Assembly (NCBI GenBank): GCA_012839865.1
Contig: DUMO01000047.1
Span: 1-34,753, forward strand
Length of the DNA: 34,753 nt
Direction: 5' to 3'
DNA from: Clostridiaceae bacterium
Lineage (GTDB): Bacteria; Bacillota; Clostridia; CAYPLH01; DUMO01
Shown here: positions 1-8,755 of the stretch, piece by piece
Layout: every line of letters begins with the position of its first letter
How positions within the stretch are numbered: the stretch's first letter is position 1
The notes under the pieces: generated by a model
What the model saw: the letters and a program-made list of their open reading frames with translations, nothing else
What the model was told of the DNA's origin: nothing
Databases searched by the model: none
Made by a program: the position numbers and the translations under genes

Positions 1-60
1 TGATTTATTTTATTGGATAGTATCCTTGCACCTTATCCCATGACACTTTACCCTGTTTTT

Positions 61-120
61 CTGGAACGAGTTTATTTGCAGAGGAACGACTTTATTTGCA
101 AAGGAAAGAGTTTGTTTGAT
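61..120. repeat. Three 20-bp tandem repeats
   Basis: Three consecutive 20-bp units share the pattern GGAAC/AGAG/CTTTATTTGCA. The first two are nearly identical and the third is more diverged. The array lies downstream of the acetyltransferase gene that ends at 151 on the minus strand. The rest of positions 1-150 shows no gene. Confidence 0.6.
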
Positions 121-150
121 GTTTACATTGGCTTGGATAAATGATTCACA

Positions 151-639
151 TCACTCATATTCCTTTACCATAAACGCCCTGGCATAGCCTTTATCCTTCA
201 AAATGGAATCCACATGAAAACCCCTTGCATAGTAGAAGTTTATCAAAGCGGTATGCCTGGATGCAGTATAAAGCCCTGCCCGTTTTACGCCTTTTTCTGA
301 AAGAAACCGGTCCACAACATTAATCAGGGTTTTCCCCACCCCATTGTTGCTGTACTTTGTTTTCACGCCAAAACGTGTTATCAGGGCAGTCTTGTCGGGC
401 AATATTTCAACACGCACGCAGCCCACCGGCTCGTTATCTATAAATGCAATAAAAACATGCTTTTTTAAAATATCTTCAATTATATCATCGACTGTCTCGG
501 TTAATGCGGCAACATCCGAAGTTATCCCGGCATCAGCCTTATATTTCGTAAAAGCTTCCCGGGTAATTTCATGTATCGCCTCTGCATCCTCCACAGTGGC
601 TTTTCTAATATTAAAAGAATAGAACTGATTATCTTTCAC
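151..639 (-). CDS. GNAT-family N-acetyltransferase
   Basis: This 162-residue protein fits a single GNAT domain, which transfers an acetyl group from acetyl-CoA to an amine. The N-terminal part (IRKATVEDAEAIHEITREAF) is a typical GNAT opening. The region around residues 85-105 (ITRFGVKTKYSNNGVGKTLI) matches the acetyl-CoA-binding motif A, with the Q/RxxGxG loop changed to SNNGVG. The C-terminal NFYYARGF segment is typical motif B. The start is GTG at 639, preceded by AGGAG nine bases upstream. It is the last gene behind argF in the arginine operon, 170 bp downstream, so a role in arginine or polyamine metabolism is possible. It lacks the amino-acid-kinase half of classical N-acetylglutamate synthases, and the substrate cannot be told from sequence. 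Confidence 0.85.
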   Translation of the reverse strand: MKDNQFYSFNIRKATVEDAEAIHEITREAFTKYKADAGITSDVAALTETVDDIIEDILKKHVFIAFIDNEPVGCVRVEILPDKTALITRFGVKTKYSNNGVGKTLINVVDRFLSEKGVKRAGLYTASRHTALINFYYARGFHVDSILKDKGYARAFMVKEYE

Positions 640-673
640 CTGCTACAACTCCTAACATATTTTTACCGTGGGC

Positions 674-698
674 AAGACAGGGGACGGTTCTGTGTCTT
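674..698. repeat. REP-like palindromic element
   Basis: AAGACA and TGTCTT arms flank a GGGGACGGTTC core. This core is typical of short dispersed palindromic repeats found in many clostridial and other bacterial genomes, some of which are mobilised by Y1 (RAYT) transposases. A diverged second copy with TTCTGTGTCCTGCC lies at about 774-807, next to the argF stop codon. No transposase is seen in the window. Confidence 0.5.
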
Positions 699-809
699 AC
701 TTCGCGATCGGACAGAAGACGTTAATGTGAAAACAGATACCTTCTCCACTGATTGTTTTCATGCATTCAACTGTGACAGGCAAATGTCATGGATGTTCTG
801 TGTCCTGCC

Positions 810-1727
810 TTACCCCATCAACAATACCATTATTGCCTTTTGCACATGCAGCCTGTTTTCAGCCTCGTCAAAGATTGCTGAGTTCGGACCATCAATTACA
901 TCTTCCGTTACCTCAAATCCCCTGTAAGCGGGCAGGCAATGCAGGAACATGGCATCCTTTTTCGCCAGTGAAAAAAGTTCGGCATTTACCTGGTAATCCT
1001 TAAACACCTTGATTTTCTTTTCCTTCTCGCTTTCCTGCCCCATGCTTACCCATGTGTCAGTATATACAACATCTGCATCCTTAATCGCTTCCCTGGGATC
1101 ATTGGTCTCAAGAATTTTAGCTCCTGATTCCCCGGCATCTTCCAGCGCTCCCTGATATACCGTCCTGTCACACTCATAGCCATTTGGAGTGGCTACTGAA
1201 ATATCCATACCCACTTTGGCGCAGCCATACAGAAGCGAGTTCGCCATATTGTTGCCGTCACCGATATACGCAAGTTTAAGGCCCTTAAAAGTTTCTTTGT
1301 ATTCAAGAACGGTAAACAGGTCGGCAAGCACCTGGCAGGGGTGCAGGTAGTCCGTAAGTCCGTTAATAACCGGTACACTCCCGTATTTTGCAAGATCCTC
1401 CACGTCAGAATGAGCAAAAGTCCTGATCATAATTCCATCAACATATCTTGAAAGCACCTTGGCTGTATCATAAATGCTTTCTCCTCTTCCAATCTGTATA
1501 TCGTCGGAGCTTAAGAAAATCGCATTGCCTCCGAGCTGGTACATTCCGGTTTCAAAGGACACGCGGGTTCTTGTGGATGACTTTGTAAAAATCATTCCCA
1601 GTGTCTTACCTTTCAGCAGCGGGTGCGGAATTCCCTGTTTTCTCTCCTTCTTCAGTTTTGCGGACAACTCAAAAATTTTATTGACTTCTTCCAAAGATAA
1701 ATCATGAATACTGATTAAATGTTTCAT
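810..1727 (-). CDS. argF: Ornithine carbamoyltransferase
   Basis: The enzyme transfers the carbamoyl group of carbamoyl phosphate to ornithine, giving citrulline in cytoplasmic arginine biosynthesis. All signature motifs are present: STRTR (about 51-55) for carbamoyl phosphate, HPCQ (about 129-132), DTWVSMG (about 224-230, the SMG ornithine loop) and HCLP (about 263-266, catalytic Cys). The length of 305 residues is normal for the family. I chose ATG at 1727 because GGAG sits eight bases upstream; an in-frame GTG at 1736 would be too close to it. The gene follows carB by about 180 bp in the same direction. The SMG loop supports an ornithine rather than an aspartate carbamoyltransferase. An assignment to the catabolic paralogue is less likely given the biosynthetic neighbours. 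Confidence 0.96.
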   Translation of the reverse strand: MKHLISIHDLSLEEVNKIFELSAKLKKERKQGIPHPLLKGKTLGMIFTKSSTRTRVSFETGMYQLGGNAIFLSSDDIQIGRGESIYDTAKVLSRYVDGIMIRTFAHSDVEDLAKYGSVPVINGLTDYLHPCQVLADLFTVLEYKETFKGLKLAYIGDGNNMANSLLYGCAKVGMDISVATPNGYECDRTVYQGALEDAGESGAKILETNDPREAIKDADVVYTDTWVSMGQESEKEKKIKVFKDYQVNAELFSLAKKDAMFLHCLPAYRGFEVTEDVIDGPNSAIFDEAENRLHVQKAIMVLLMG

Positions 1728-1905
1728 CACTTTCACTCCAATGCTTTTTTCATCAGGTAAATACCTGTCACCCGGGCAAGTTTATGTTCCGAAAAAATTT
1801 TCATGCCACATAGCTGCCTTGCCCATGATAATTGTCAAATTAATAAAGTTTTTATCCTGCAATATCGCATTGCCTTAAATCCGTCAAATTTCTTTTCTCT
1901 GTTCT

Positions 1906-4900
1906 TCATCCTACTTTTGCACCTTGTCTTGAATACTCGTCAAGTGAATATATATTAAAACATTCCATGTGTTTTCCGGACTCCAGCATATCCAGCACGG
2001 CATACGCTGTATCAAGGGATGTGATGCAGGGTATATTGTACTCGATGGAAGTCCTGCGCATTCGGTAGCCTAATTTTGACGGTAGCTCTCCCCTTACCGG
2101 AGTGTTGATAACCATTGAAATGCTGTCATTCTGTAAAGATTCCAGTATATTGTCATCCGGTATGAATTCTGCTTCAATGCCGCTTCCTGTAAGATAATCA
2201 TATGAATCTCTGGTTGCTGCAATCTTATATCCCAGTCTTGCCAGTTTTTCAGCAACCTTTTTGCAAAAATCCTTGTCCCTTTTAGCCACCGACAAAAGCA
2301 CCCTTCCACCGTCAGGTATATTGATTCCTGAAGCCAAAACAGCTTTATACAGGGCACAATGGAAATCCTTGTCCACTCCCATGACTTCACCGGTTGATTT
2401 CATTTCAGGTCCAAGAAAAGTGTCCACAGTTGCCAGCTTTGAGAATGAAAATACAGGAGCTTTTACACAGGTAAATTCCCCTTCAGGTGCAAGTCCCGGT
2501 TGATACCCAATCTCCCTGAGGGTTTTGCCCATTATCAATTTGGTTGCAATATTCACCATGGGTATTCCAGTAATTTTGCTCATTATGGGCACTGTCCTGC
2601 TGGCCCTCGGGTTTACTTCTATAACATAAACTTTTTCATTCTTGTCCATTACAAACTGGATATTGAAAACCCCGACAATTTTCAGGGCTCTGGCGAGTCT
2701 CTCAGTGTAGTTGAGGATTGTTTCCTTCGTCTCCCTGCTTATGGTGCGGGCAGGATAAACTGCCATACTGTCACCCGAGTGAACCCCGGCACCTTCAATA
2801 TGTTCAATTATTCCCGGGATCAGCACCTCGCTGCCGTCGCACAGGCCGTCCACTTCAAGCTCCTTGCCTTCTATATACTTGTCAATCAGGATGGAATGCC
2901 CCTTTGAAACATCCACGGCAAGGTTCATGTATTCTTTGAGCATTTCCTTGTTATATACAATCTCCATAGCCCTGCCGCCTATGACATAGGAAGGCCGCAC
3001 CAGCACGGGGTAGCCGATTTCGTCTGCAATAACTTCGGCTTCCTCCGGGGAAAATGCCGTATGCCCCAAAGGTATGGGGATGTTAAGCTCTTCCACCAGC
3101 TTAAGAAATTTATCCCTGTCCTCTGCAATGTCTATACTCTTCACCGAAGTACCAAGTATTTTAACTCCTGCCATCTCAAGAGGCCCGGCCAGGTTGATGG
3201 CAGTCTGCCCTCCAAACTGTACAACGATACCCAAAGGTTTCTCTTTGTTAACTATATCAAGCACGCACTCCTTGGTCAAAGGTTCAAAATACAGTTTATC
3301 CGCAGTATCAAAGTCTGTGCTCACCGTTTCAGGGTTGTTGTTGATTATGATTGACTCTATATCCATTTCCTTCAGGGTCTTGACAGCATGGACACTGCAG
3401 TAGTCAAACTCAATACCCTGGCCTATGCGAATGGGTCCTGAGCCAATTACCAGGACTTTATCACAGTCCTTTGGCACGACTTCGTCTTCTTCCTCATATG
3501 TGGAATAGTAATACGGCGTCACTGCTTCAAACTCTCCGGCACAGGTGTCAACCATTTTGTAAACAGGCATGATGGGGAATTTCTTGCGCAGCTCCAATAC
3601 CTTTTCCAAAGGCACGCTTACAAGGTTGGCAATGTATGAATCTCCGAAACCGACTTGCTTGGCTTTTGAATAAAGATCATAATCCAGCCACGCTATGCCT
3701 GCTTTTTTAACTTCTTCGGCAACATCCACAATTTTCTTGAGTTTGCTTAAGAAAAACCTGTCTATCATTGTTACTTCATGGATTTTATCAATAGTCACAC
3801 CTTTTTGCAGGGCCTTGCATATTGCAAAAATTCTTTGCTCATCAGGGTGTTTGATTATATCAATCAATTCTTCCGCTGTCTTGTTCTCAAAAAGGCTCAA
3901 TCCAAGCTGGTAGTTCATCTTTATGTCAAGGGAGTCAATAGCTTTTAAAAGGGACTCCTCAAAAGTCCGTCCAATTGCCATGACTTCTCCCGTGGCTTTC
4001 ATCTGCGTTCCAATATTCCGGTCGGCGGTGGTGAACTTGTCAAAGGGCCATCTTGGAACCTTTGTGACAACATAGTCAATGGACGGTTCAAATATCGCAT
4101 AGGTATTCCGGGTAATCGGATTTTTTATCTCATCCAGGTTAAGCCCCAGGGCAATTTTGGCGGCAACCCTGGCAATGGGGTATCCTGTAGCCTTTGAAGC
4201 CAATGCACTGGACCTGCTTACTCTTGGATTAACTTCTATAACTACATATTCAAAACTGTCCGGATTCAAAGCAAACTGAATGTTGCAGCCTCCCTTGATT
4301 CCCAGAGATCTGATAATGTTCAGGGAAGCCCTGCGGAGCATCTGGTATTCCACATCTGACAGGGTCTGGCTTGGAGCTACAACAATACTGTCCCCCGTAT
4401 GCACTCCCACCGGGTCAAAATTTTCCATATTGCAAACAACAACACAGTTGTCTGCACCGTCCCTTATAACCTCATACTCGATTTCCTTCCACCCTGCGAC
4501 ACTCTGTTCCAGCAGTACCTGGTGAATCATGCTGTATTTCAGGCCTTTGCCGCATATATACCGGAATTCCTCCATATCATGGGCAATACCTCCCCCTGAC
4601 CCTCCAAGAGTATATGCCGGGCGGATAATAATCGGGAAACCCACTTCCCTGGCAAAATCCTCCGCATCCTTCAGATTGGTGGCAATTGTGCTGTATGGCA
4701 CACTGTCTCCTATTTCCCTCATGGTCTTTTTGAAAAGTTCCCTGTCCTCGGCTTTTTTGATTGATTCAAGGGAAGTGCCAAGAAGCTCTATCCCCAACTC
4801 ATCAAGAATGCCGTCCTGAGCAAGTTCCACAGCCATATTCAGCCCGGTCTGACCACCGAGGGATGCCAGGATGCCGTCCGGTTTTTCTTTTATTATTATC

Positions 4901-5127
4901 TTTTTCAGAAACGTTAAAGTTATAGGTTCAATGTATACTTTATCCGCACTGTCCAGGTCAGTCATTATTGTGGCTGGATTGCTGTTTACCAGTACAACTT
5001 CCACTCCCTCTTCCCTCAAGGCACGGCAAGCCTGAGTTCCGGAGTAGTCAAATTCGGCAGCCTGGCCTATTACTATAGGTCCTGAACCAATAACAAGTAC
5101 TTTCTTTATGTCAGTTCTCTTAGGCAT
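1906..5127 (-). CDS. carB: Carbamoyl-phosphate synthase large subunit
   Basis: This subunit makes carbamoyl phosphate from bicarbonate, ammonia and two ATP. It has the duplicated architecture of CarB: two ATP-grasp synthetase halves, each opening with [17 protein letters not shown] (near residues 8 and 555), an oligomerisation segment between them, and a C-terminal MGS-like allosteric domain from about residue 935. The start is ATG at 5127 ([10 protein letters not shown]), with GGGAGG six bases upstream. This gives 1073 residues, the same length as E. coli CarB. A longer reading frame to 5193 runs into repeat DNA and is rejected. Because the neighbouring small subunit lacks its glutaminase catalytic residues, this protein may depend on free ammonia here. 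The gene lies between carA and argF and is likely under the ARG-box promoter upstream of argD. Confidence 0.97.
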   Translation of the reverse strand: MPKRTDIKKVLVIGSGPIVIGQAAEFDYSGTQACRALREEGVEVVLVNSNPATIMTDLDSADKVYIEPITLTFLKKIIIKEKPDGILASLGGQTGLNMAVELAQDGILDELGIELLGTSLESIKKAEDRELFKKTMREIGDSVPYSTIATNLKDAEDFAREVGFPIIIRPAYTLGGSGGGIAHDMEEFRYICGKGLKYSMIHQVLLEQSVAGWKEIEYEVIRDGADNCVVVCNMENFDPVGVHTGDSIVVAPSQTLSDVEYQMLRRASLNIIRSLGIKGGCNIQFALNPDSFEYVVIEVNPRVSRSSALASKATGYPIARVAAKIALGLNLDEIKNPITRNTYAIFEPSIDYVVTKVPRWPFDKFTTADRNIGTQMKATGEVMAIGRTFEESLLKAIDSLDIKMNYQLGLSLFENKTAEELIDIIKHPDEQRIFAICKALQKGVTIDKIHEVTMIDRFFLSKLKKIVDVAEEVKKAGIAWLDYDLYSKAKQVGFGDSYIANLVSVPLEKVLELRKKFPIMPVYKMVDTCAGEFEAVTPYYYSTYEEEDEVVPKDCDKVLVIGSGPIRIGQGIEFDYCSVHAVKTLKEMDIESIIINNNPETVSTDFDTADKLYFEPLTKECVLDIVNKEKPLGIVVQFGGQTAINLAGPLEMAGVKILGTSVKSIDIAEDRDKFLKLVEELNIPIPLGHTAFSPEEAEVIADEIGYPVLVRPSYVIGGRAMEIVYNKEMLKEYMNLAVDVSKGHSILIDKYIEGKELEVDGLCDGSEVLIPGIIEHIEGAGVHSGDSMAVYPARTISRETKETILNYTERLARALKIVGVFNIQFVMDKNEKVYVIEVNPRASRTVPIMSKITGIPMVNIATKLIMGKTLREIGYQPGLAPEGEFTCVKAPVFSFSKLATVDTFLGPEMKSTGEVMGVDKDFHCALYKAVLASGINIPDGGRVLLSVAKRDKDFCKKVAEKLARLGYKIAATRDSYDYLTGSGIEAEFIPDDNILESLQNDSISMVINTPVRGELPSKLGYRMRRTSIEYNIPCITSLDTAYAVLDMLESGKHMECFNIYSLDEYSRQGAKVG

Positions 5128-5130
5128 AAA

Positions 5131-5377
5131 TTCCTCCCGTTTAATATGAAACACAGCGGACTGCAGTCCGAAGGCCGTATAATTTTCTCGCATTTATAGA
5201 AGGCGCAACAGACTCGCATCCGTTGGCCAAATATTTCCCCTCATTTGCAGGAAAGAGCAACGGACTTCCTATCCGTAGGCCGTACAATTTCTTCCCGTTT
5301 AACAGTTACCTGATGTAACACCTGACGGAAGTTTCACCGATGGGACCATACGATTTCTTTCCATTTAACCGTTACCC
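5131..5377. repeat. Decayed tandem repeats filling the carA-carB gap
   Basis: Read on the plus strand, five related units begin near 5131, 5185, 5235, 5289 and 5355. Each opens with a variant of TTCTTCCCGTTTAA, followed in the first three by GGACT..ATCCGTAGGCCGTA.AAT. The unit lengths are 54, 50, 54 and 66 bp, and the last copy is cut off at the carA stop codon. On the coding strand the opening reads TTAAACGGGAGGAA, so one copy is the actual ribosome-binding site of carB and the other four are mutated look-alikes. Confidence 0.8.
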
Positions 5378-6430
5378 CATCATTTTTATAAAAATATCAA
5401 AAATGTGAGCAGAATCACCCTTTTCCGGTTCGGTTTCCGGATAAAACTGTGTACCGAGAACCGGCAGGCTTTTATGCATGAATCCTTCGATTGTGTTGTC
5501 ATTGACACCTGTATGTGTGATTACAACATTGTCGTTAGTAAACTTGTCTATGACATAATCATGATTTTGCAATGTAATATAGCACCTTCCCGTAATATGG
5601 TCCTTAACCGGGTAATTTCCGCCATGGTGGCCAAAACTAAGCTTGCGTATACTGCCTCCCAGAGCAAGACCTAGAAGCTGGTGCCCGAGCCCTATGCCAA
5701 AAATTGGCTTTTTCCCGACAAGCTCCTTAACACTTTTCAGTATAGACGGTAAATCTTCCGGACTTCCCGGGCCACTGGACAGCAACACGCCATCCGGATC
5801 ATACTCCATTATTTCACGTGCCGTGAAATTGGCAGGCAATATGTATATATCGCAATTTCTTATACTGAGAGAGCCGATTATCTTGTTCATTACCCCAAAA
5901 TCAAGCAAAGCCACTTTTTTCCCGGTGCCAGGCACATGCAATAGGTTACTCCTTGTAACCTCCATGACAAGTTCCCGTCTTTTCTGCTTCTCTTTTCTTA
6001 TCTTCTCAAGCAAAACATCAATATTTCCGGAAACAGTGGATATTACTCCAAACATGCTTCCAAAACGCCTTATATGGTGAGTCAGGGCTCTTGTGTCAAT
6101 ATTCCTGATGCCTGTTATATTGTGTTTTAAAAAGTATTCCTCAAGGCTGCCCAAGCTTCTCCAACTACTTGGGCTCTCACATAGCTCTTTTACCACAAGA
6201 CCCTGCACATAAGGCCTTGCCGATTCCGCATCTTCGCTGTTGAAGCCATAATTTCCGATAAGGGGGTAAGTCATAGCCACTATCTGTCCGTTATACGCAG
6301 GGTCTGTCAAGACCTCCTGGTATCCGGTCATGCATGTATTGAAAACAACCTCCCCGAATACTTCTCCTTCTTTGCCAAAGGCTTTGCCTGTATAATATGT
6401 TCCGTCTTCCAGCACCAAAACTGACTTCAT
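5372..6430 (-). CDS. carA: Carbamoyl-phosphate synthase small subunit lacking glutaminase residues
   Basis: The family hydrolyses glutamine and channels ammonia to CarB. The N-terminal CPSase small-chain domain (1 to about 150) and the C-terminal class I glutamine amidotransferase fold are complete, with no frameshift. However, the nucleophile motif G-I-C-L-G-H-Q reads G-I-G-L-G-H-Q (Gly247, codon GGG at 5692-5690), and the HPE catalytic histidine is Tyr330 (TAT at 5443-5441), leaving only Glu332. Other glutamine-site positions also differ from the usual residues: Ala45 in DPAY, and Asp291-Tyr292 after QNH. The start is ATG at 6430 with GGAGG ten bases upstream, giving 352 residues, a normal length. 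The gene begins 34 bp after argD. My inference is a structural small subunit whose CarAB enzyme uses ammonia, as vertebrate CPS1 does. A pseudogene is less likely because the frame is intact. Confidence 0.93.
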   Translation of the reverse strand: MKSVLVLEDGTYYTGKAFGKEGEVFGEVVFNTCMTGYQEVLTDPAYNGQIVAMTYPLIGNYGFNSEDAESARPYVQGLVVKELCESPSSWRSLGSLEEYFLKHNITGIRNIDTRALTHHIRRFGSMFGVISTVSGNIDVLLEKIRKEKQKRRELVMEVTRSNLLHVPGTGKKVALLDFGVMNKIIGSLSIRNCDIYILPANFTAREIMEYDPDGVLLSSGPGSPEDLPSILKSVKELVGKKPIFGIGLGHQLLGLALGGSIRKLSFGHHGGNYPVKDHITGRCYITLQNHDYVIDKFTNDNVVITHTGVNDNTIEGFMHKSLPVLGTQFYPETEPEKGDSAHIFDIFIKMMG

Positions 6431-6464
6431 TAATTTACTGCCTCCGTTAATATATAAAGATAAA

Positions 6465-7670
6465 TTATTCTTTACCCAATTTCCCCAGCACCCTGCCGAA
6501 CATATCAATGAACAAATCAACATCTTCCATTTTCAGGATAAGTGGGGGTAAAATTCTTATTATATTGGGACCCACATTGCCAACCAGATAACCTTCCTTA
6601 AAACACAGGTTCTTAATCTCAACTGCTATTTCCTTGTTGAACTCCATACCAATCATCAGGCCCTTTCCGCGAATGTTGGAAATAATGCCGTGTTTTTGGG
6701 ACAGTTCCCCTAGTTTGGAGATAAAATAGGCACCAACGTTGGCTGCATTTTTCACAAGTTTTTCATTCAAAATTGTTTGGACTACTGAAATTGCGGCTGA
6801 ACATGCAAGGGGATTGCCCCCGAAGGTTGAACCATGGTCACCCGGTTCAAAGGTTTCAGCCACCGGGCTCTTTGCACATACCGCACCAATAGGGAATCCT
6901 CCTCCAAGCCCCTTGGCAAGAGTAAATATCTCAGGCTCAATATCAAAATGCTCAAACCCGAACATTTTGCCTGTCCGCCCCATACCACACTGCACTTCAT
7001 CAAAAATCATCAGTATGCCTTTTTCATCACAAAGTTTCCTGACTTCCCTTATGTATTCCCTGTCTATCAGGTTCACACCGCCTTCGCCCTGTATTGCTTC
7101 AACCATTATGGCTGCGGTGTTTTCGTTCACAGCAGCTTTAATTGCCTCAAGGTCATTGGCCGGCACCATTTTAAATCCCGGGCTTAACGGCATGGCGGTC
7201 TTGTGGTATTTTTCCTGGCCGGTTGCGGCAATAGTGGTAATGGTCCTTCCGTGGAATGACTTTTTGAAAGTGATTATTTCATACTTGTTCTCCAGGCCTT
7301 TTTTCCGAAAGTACAACCGGGCAAGTTTGATTGCGGCTTCGTTTGCCTCAGCTCCGCTGTTTTGGAAAAACACTTTGTCTGCACATGAGTTTTCCGCCAG
7401 GATTTTTGCCAGCTTCGCCTGGGATTCTATATAATACAGGTTTGAACAATGTATCAGATTTTCAGCCTGGGTCTTGATTGCATTCACCAGATTCGGATGT
7501 GAATGACCAAGAGCATTTACGGCAATTCCCCCAAGAAAATCATAGTATTTATTCCCGTCTATATCCCATAAATTTATACCTTTTCCATACTTGAAGCATA
7601 CGGGAGTCCTGTCGCCAAAGGTATTCATGAAAAATTTTTTATCCATTTCAATAATTTCTTTCAAATGCAT
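6465..7670 (-). CDS. argD: Acetylornithine aminotransferase
   Basis: This is a class III PLP-dependent aminotransferase of 401 residues. It converts N-acetylglutamate semialdehyde to N-acetylornithine using glutamate. Visible signatures are SGAEANEAAIKLAR (phosphate-binding cup, about 105-118), IFDEVQ (Asp224, pairs with the pyridine nitrogen), AKGLGGG (Lys253, Schiff-base lysine) and GSTFGGNPLACSAA. The start at ATG 7670 has GGGAGG ten bases upstream. It is the first gene of the argD-carA-carB-argF unit, directly behind a promoter overlapped by two ARG boxes. Paralogues acting on other omega-amino acids share the motifs, so the assignment leans on the operon context. Confidence 0.94.
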   Translation of the reverse strand: MHLKEIIEMDKKFFMNTFGDRTPVCFKYGKGINLWDIDGNKYYDFLGGIAVNALGHSHPNLVNAIKTQAENLIHCSNLYYIESQAKLAKILAENSCADKVFFQNSGAEANEAAIKLARLYFRKKGLENKYEIITFKKSFHGRTITTIAATGQEKYHKTAMPLSPGFKMVPANDLEAIKAAVNENTAAIMVEAIQGEGGVNLIDREYIREVRKLCDEKGILMIFDEVQCGMGRTGKMFGFEHFDIEPEIFTLAKGLGGGFPIGAVCAKSPVAETFEPGDHGSTFGGNPLACSAAISVVQTILNEKLVKNAANVGAYFISKLGELSQKHGIISNIRGKGLMIGMEFNKEIAVEIKNLCFKEGYLVGNVGPNIIRILPPLILKMEDVDLFIDMFGRVLGKLGKE

Positions 7671-7694
7671 CCTAATATAACCTCCCGAAAATTT

Positions 7695-7732
7695 TGTTTA
7701 TAATTATACATCCGAATGTATAAAAATGCAAT
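7695..7732 (-). promoter_or_regulatory. Two ARG boxes over the argD promoter
   Basis: The 18-bp ArgR/AhrC operator consensus is TNTGNATWWWWATNCANA. Positions 7715-7732 (AATGTATAAAAATGCAAT) match its central 14 bases perfectly, and 7695-7712 (TGTTTATAATTATACATC) miss one of them. The boxes are two bases apart, the usual tandem arrangement. On the minus strand a -10 TATAAT (7708-7703) sits 17 bp from a weak -35 TTGCAT (7731-7726). The boxes therefore cover both promoter elements, as expected for arginine-dependent repression of the whole operon. Confidence 0.8.
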
Positions 7733-7747
7733 CCTTTTTTTAAGTAT

Positions 7748-7777
7748 AAAAAAAGCCGGTGTTATCCGGCTTTTTGT
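7748..7777 (-). terminator. Intrinsic terminator after the transketolase genes
   Basis: AAAAAGCCGG and CCGGCTTTTT form a perfect 10-bp stem around TGTTAT. Reading on the minus strand, a long T run follows the stem. It lies just past the stop codon at 7801 and insulates the arginine operon promoter. Confidence 0.88.
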
Positions 7778-7800
7778 GCTTCTCAACAATCTAAAACCTG

Positions 7801-8754
7801 TTATTTGCAGCATTTTTTCTTTGCTTCCAATGCTTCTTTGGCCTTGGATACGATATTTTCAGGTGTCAGCCCGTACATCTTGAATAGCTCTGAAGGAACA
7901 CCCGATTTTCCAAACCTGTCTCCCATGTTGACCATTTTCACAGGTACCGGATAATTATCCACTACGACTTCCGCCACTGCGCTTCCAAGGCCTCCGTAGG
8001 CTACGTGTTCTTCAGCCACCACAAGGGCTCCTGTCTCTTTTGCAGCTTTTGTGATGATTTCCTTGTCGATGGGTTTTATTGTGTGAATATTGATAACTCT
8101 TGCTTCAATGCCTTCATTTTTCAAAAGTTCATGGGCATTCAGAGCCATTTCGGTCATAAGACCTGTTGAAATGATGGTAACATCATTTCCTTCCCTAAGG
8201 GTAACACCTTTGCCTAATTCAAATTTATAGTTTGCTTCATCATATATAACAGGTACATTCAGCCTGCCCAATCTCAGATATACCGGTCCGTTCAGTTCAA
8301 TGGCAGCTTTCACTGCCGCCCTTGTTTCCACCGCATCAGCAGGACAGATGATTGTCATGTTGGGCATGCTTCTCATAACTCCTATGTCTTCGCTGCATTG
8401 ATGGGAAGCTCCATCCTCCCCTACAGATATGCCGGCATGGGTAGCTCCTATTTTTACATTTAGCTTTGGATAACAGATTGAGTTTCTAATTTGTTCACAG
8501 GCTCTTTCTGAAGCAAAAATTGCGAAACTTGAGGCAAAAACTATTTTACCGCATGTGGAGAGCCCTGCGGCAACAGCCATCATATTTCCTTCAGCAATAC
8601 CCATATTGAAATGCCTTTCAGGATACTTGGCCTTAAAGACATCAGTTTTCGTAGATTTTGAAAGGTCGGCGTCCAGCACTACAATTCTTTCATCAGAACC
8701 AAATTCTGCAAGCGCATCTCCATACGCCTGTCTGGTAGCTATCTTTTTTGACAT
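7801..8754 (-). CDS. Transketolase, C-terminal subunit
   Basis: At 317 residues this is the pyrimidine-binding plus C-terminal half of a split transketolase. Transketolase moves two-carbon units between sugar phosphates and uses thiamine diphosphate. The segment GEDGASHQ with the following M-R-S-M-P-N-M and PADA.E is diagnostic of the Transket_pyr domain, and the tail from about 190 is the Transketolase_C domain. The start ATG at 8754 lies one base after the stop codon of the N-terminal subunit gene and is preceded by GGAGG, so the two are almost certainly co-translated. Split transketolases are common in Clostridia and Archaea. A DXP synthase-like activity is not supported because the halves match transketolase order and length. 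Confidence 0.93.
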   Translation of the reverse strand: MSKKIATRQAYGDALAEFGSDERIVVLDADLSKSTKTDVFKAKYPERHFNMGIAEGNMMAVAAGLSTCGKIVFASSFAIFASERACEQIRNSICYPKLNVKIGATHAGISVGEDGASHQCSEDIGVMRSMPNMTIICPADAVETRAAVKAAIELNGPVYLRLGRLNVPVIYDEANYKFELGKGVTLREGNDVTIISTGLMTEMALNAHELLKNEGIEARVINIHTIKPIDKEIITKAAKETGALVVAEEHVAYGGLGSAVAEVVVDNYPVPVKMVNMGDRFGKSGVPSELFKMYGLTPENIVSKAKEALEAKKKCCK

Positions 8755-8755
8755 A

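Noticed and set aside
5128-5193. 22-residue N-terminal extension of CarB
   Set aside because: It runs through repeat DNA and the true ribosome-binding site, and the shorter start gives the standard family length.
5372-6430. carA as a pseudogene
   Set aside because: There is no frameshift or premature stop, its ribosome-binding site is in place, and non-catalytic conserved segments are retained.
6739-7434. 231-codon plus-strand frame opposite argD
   Set aside because: It is a shadow of a highly supported gene and has no recognisable protein features.
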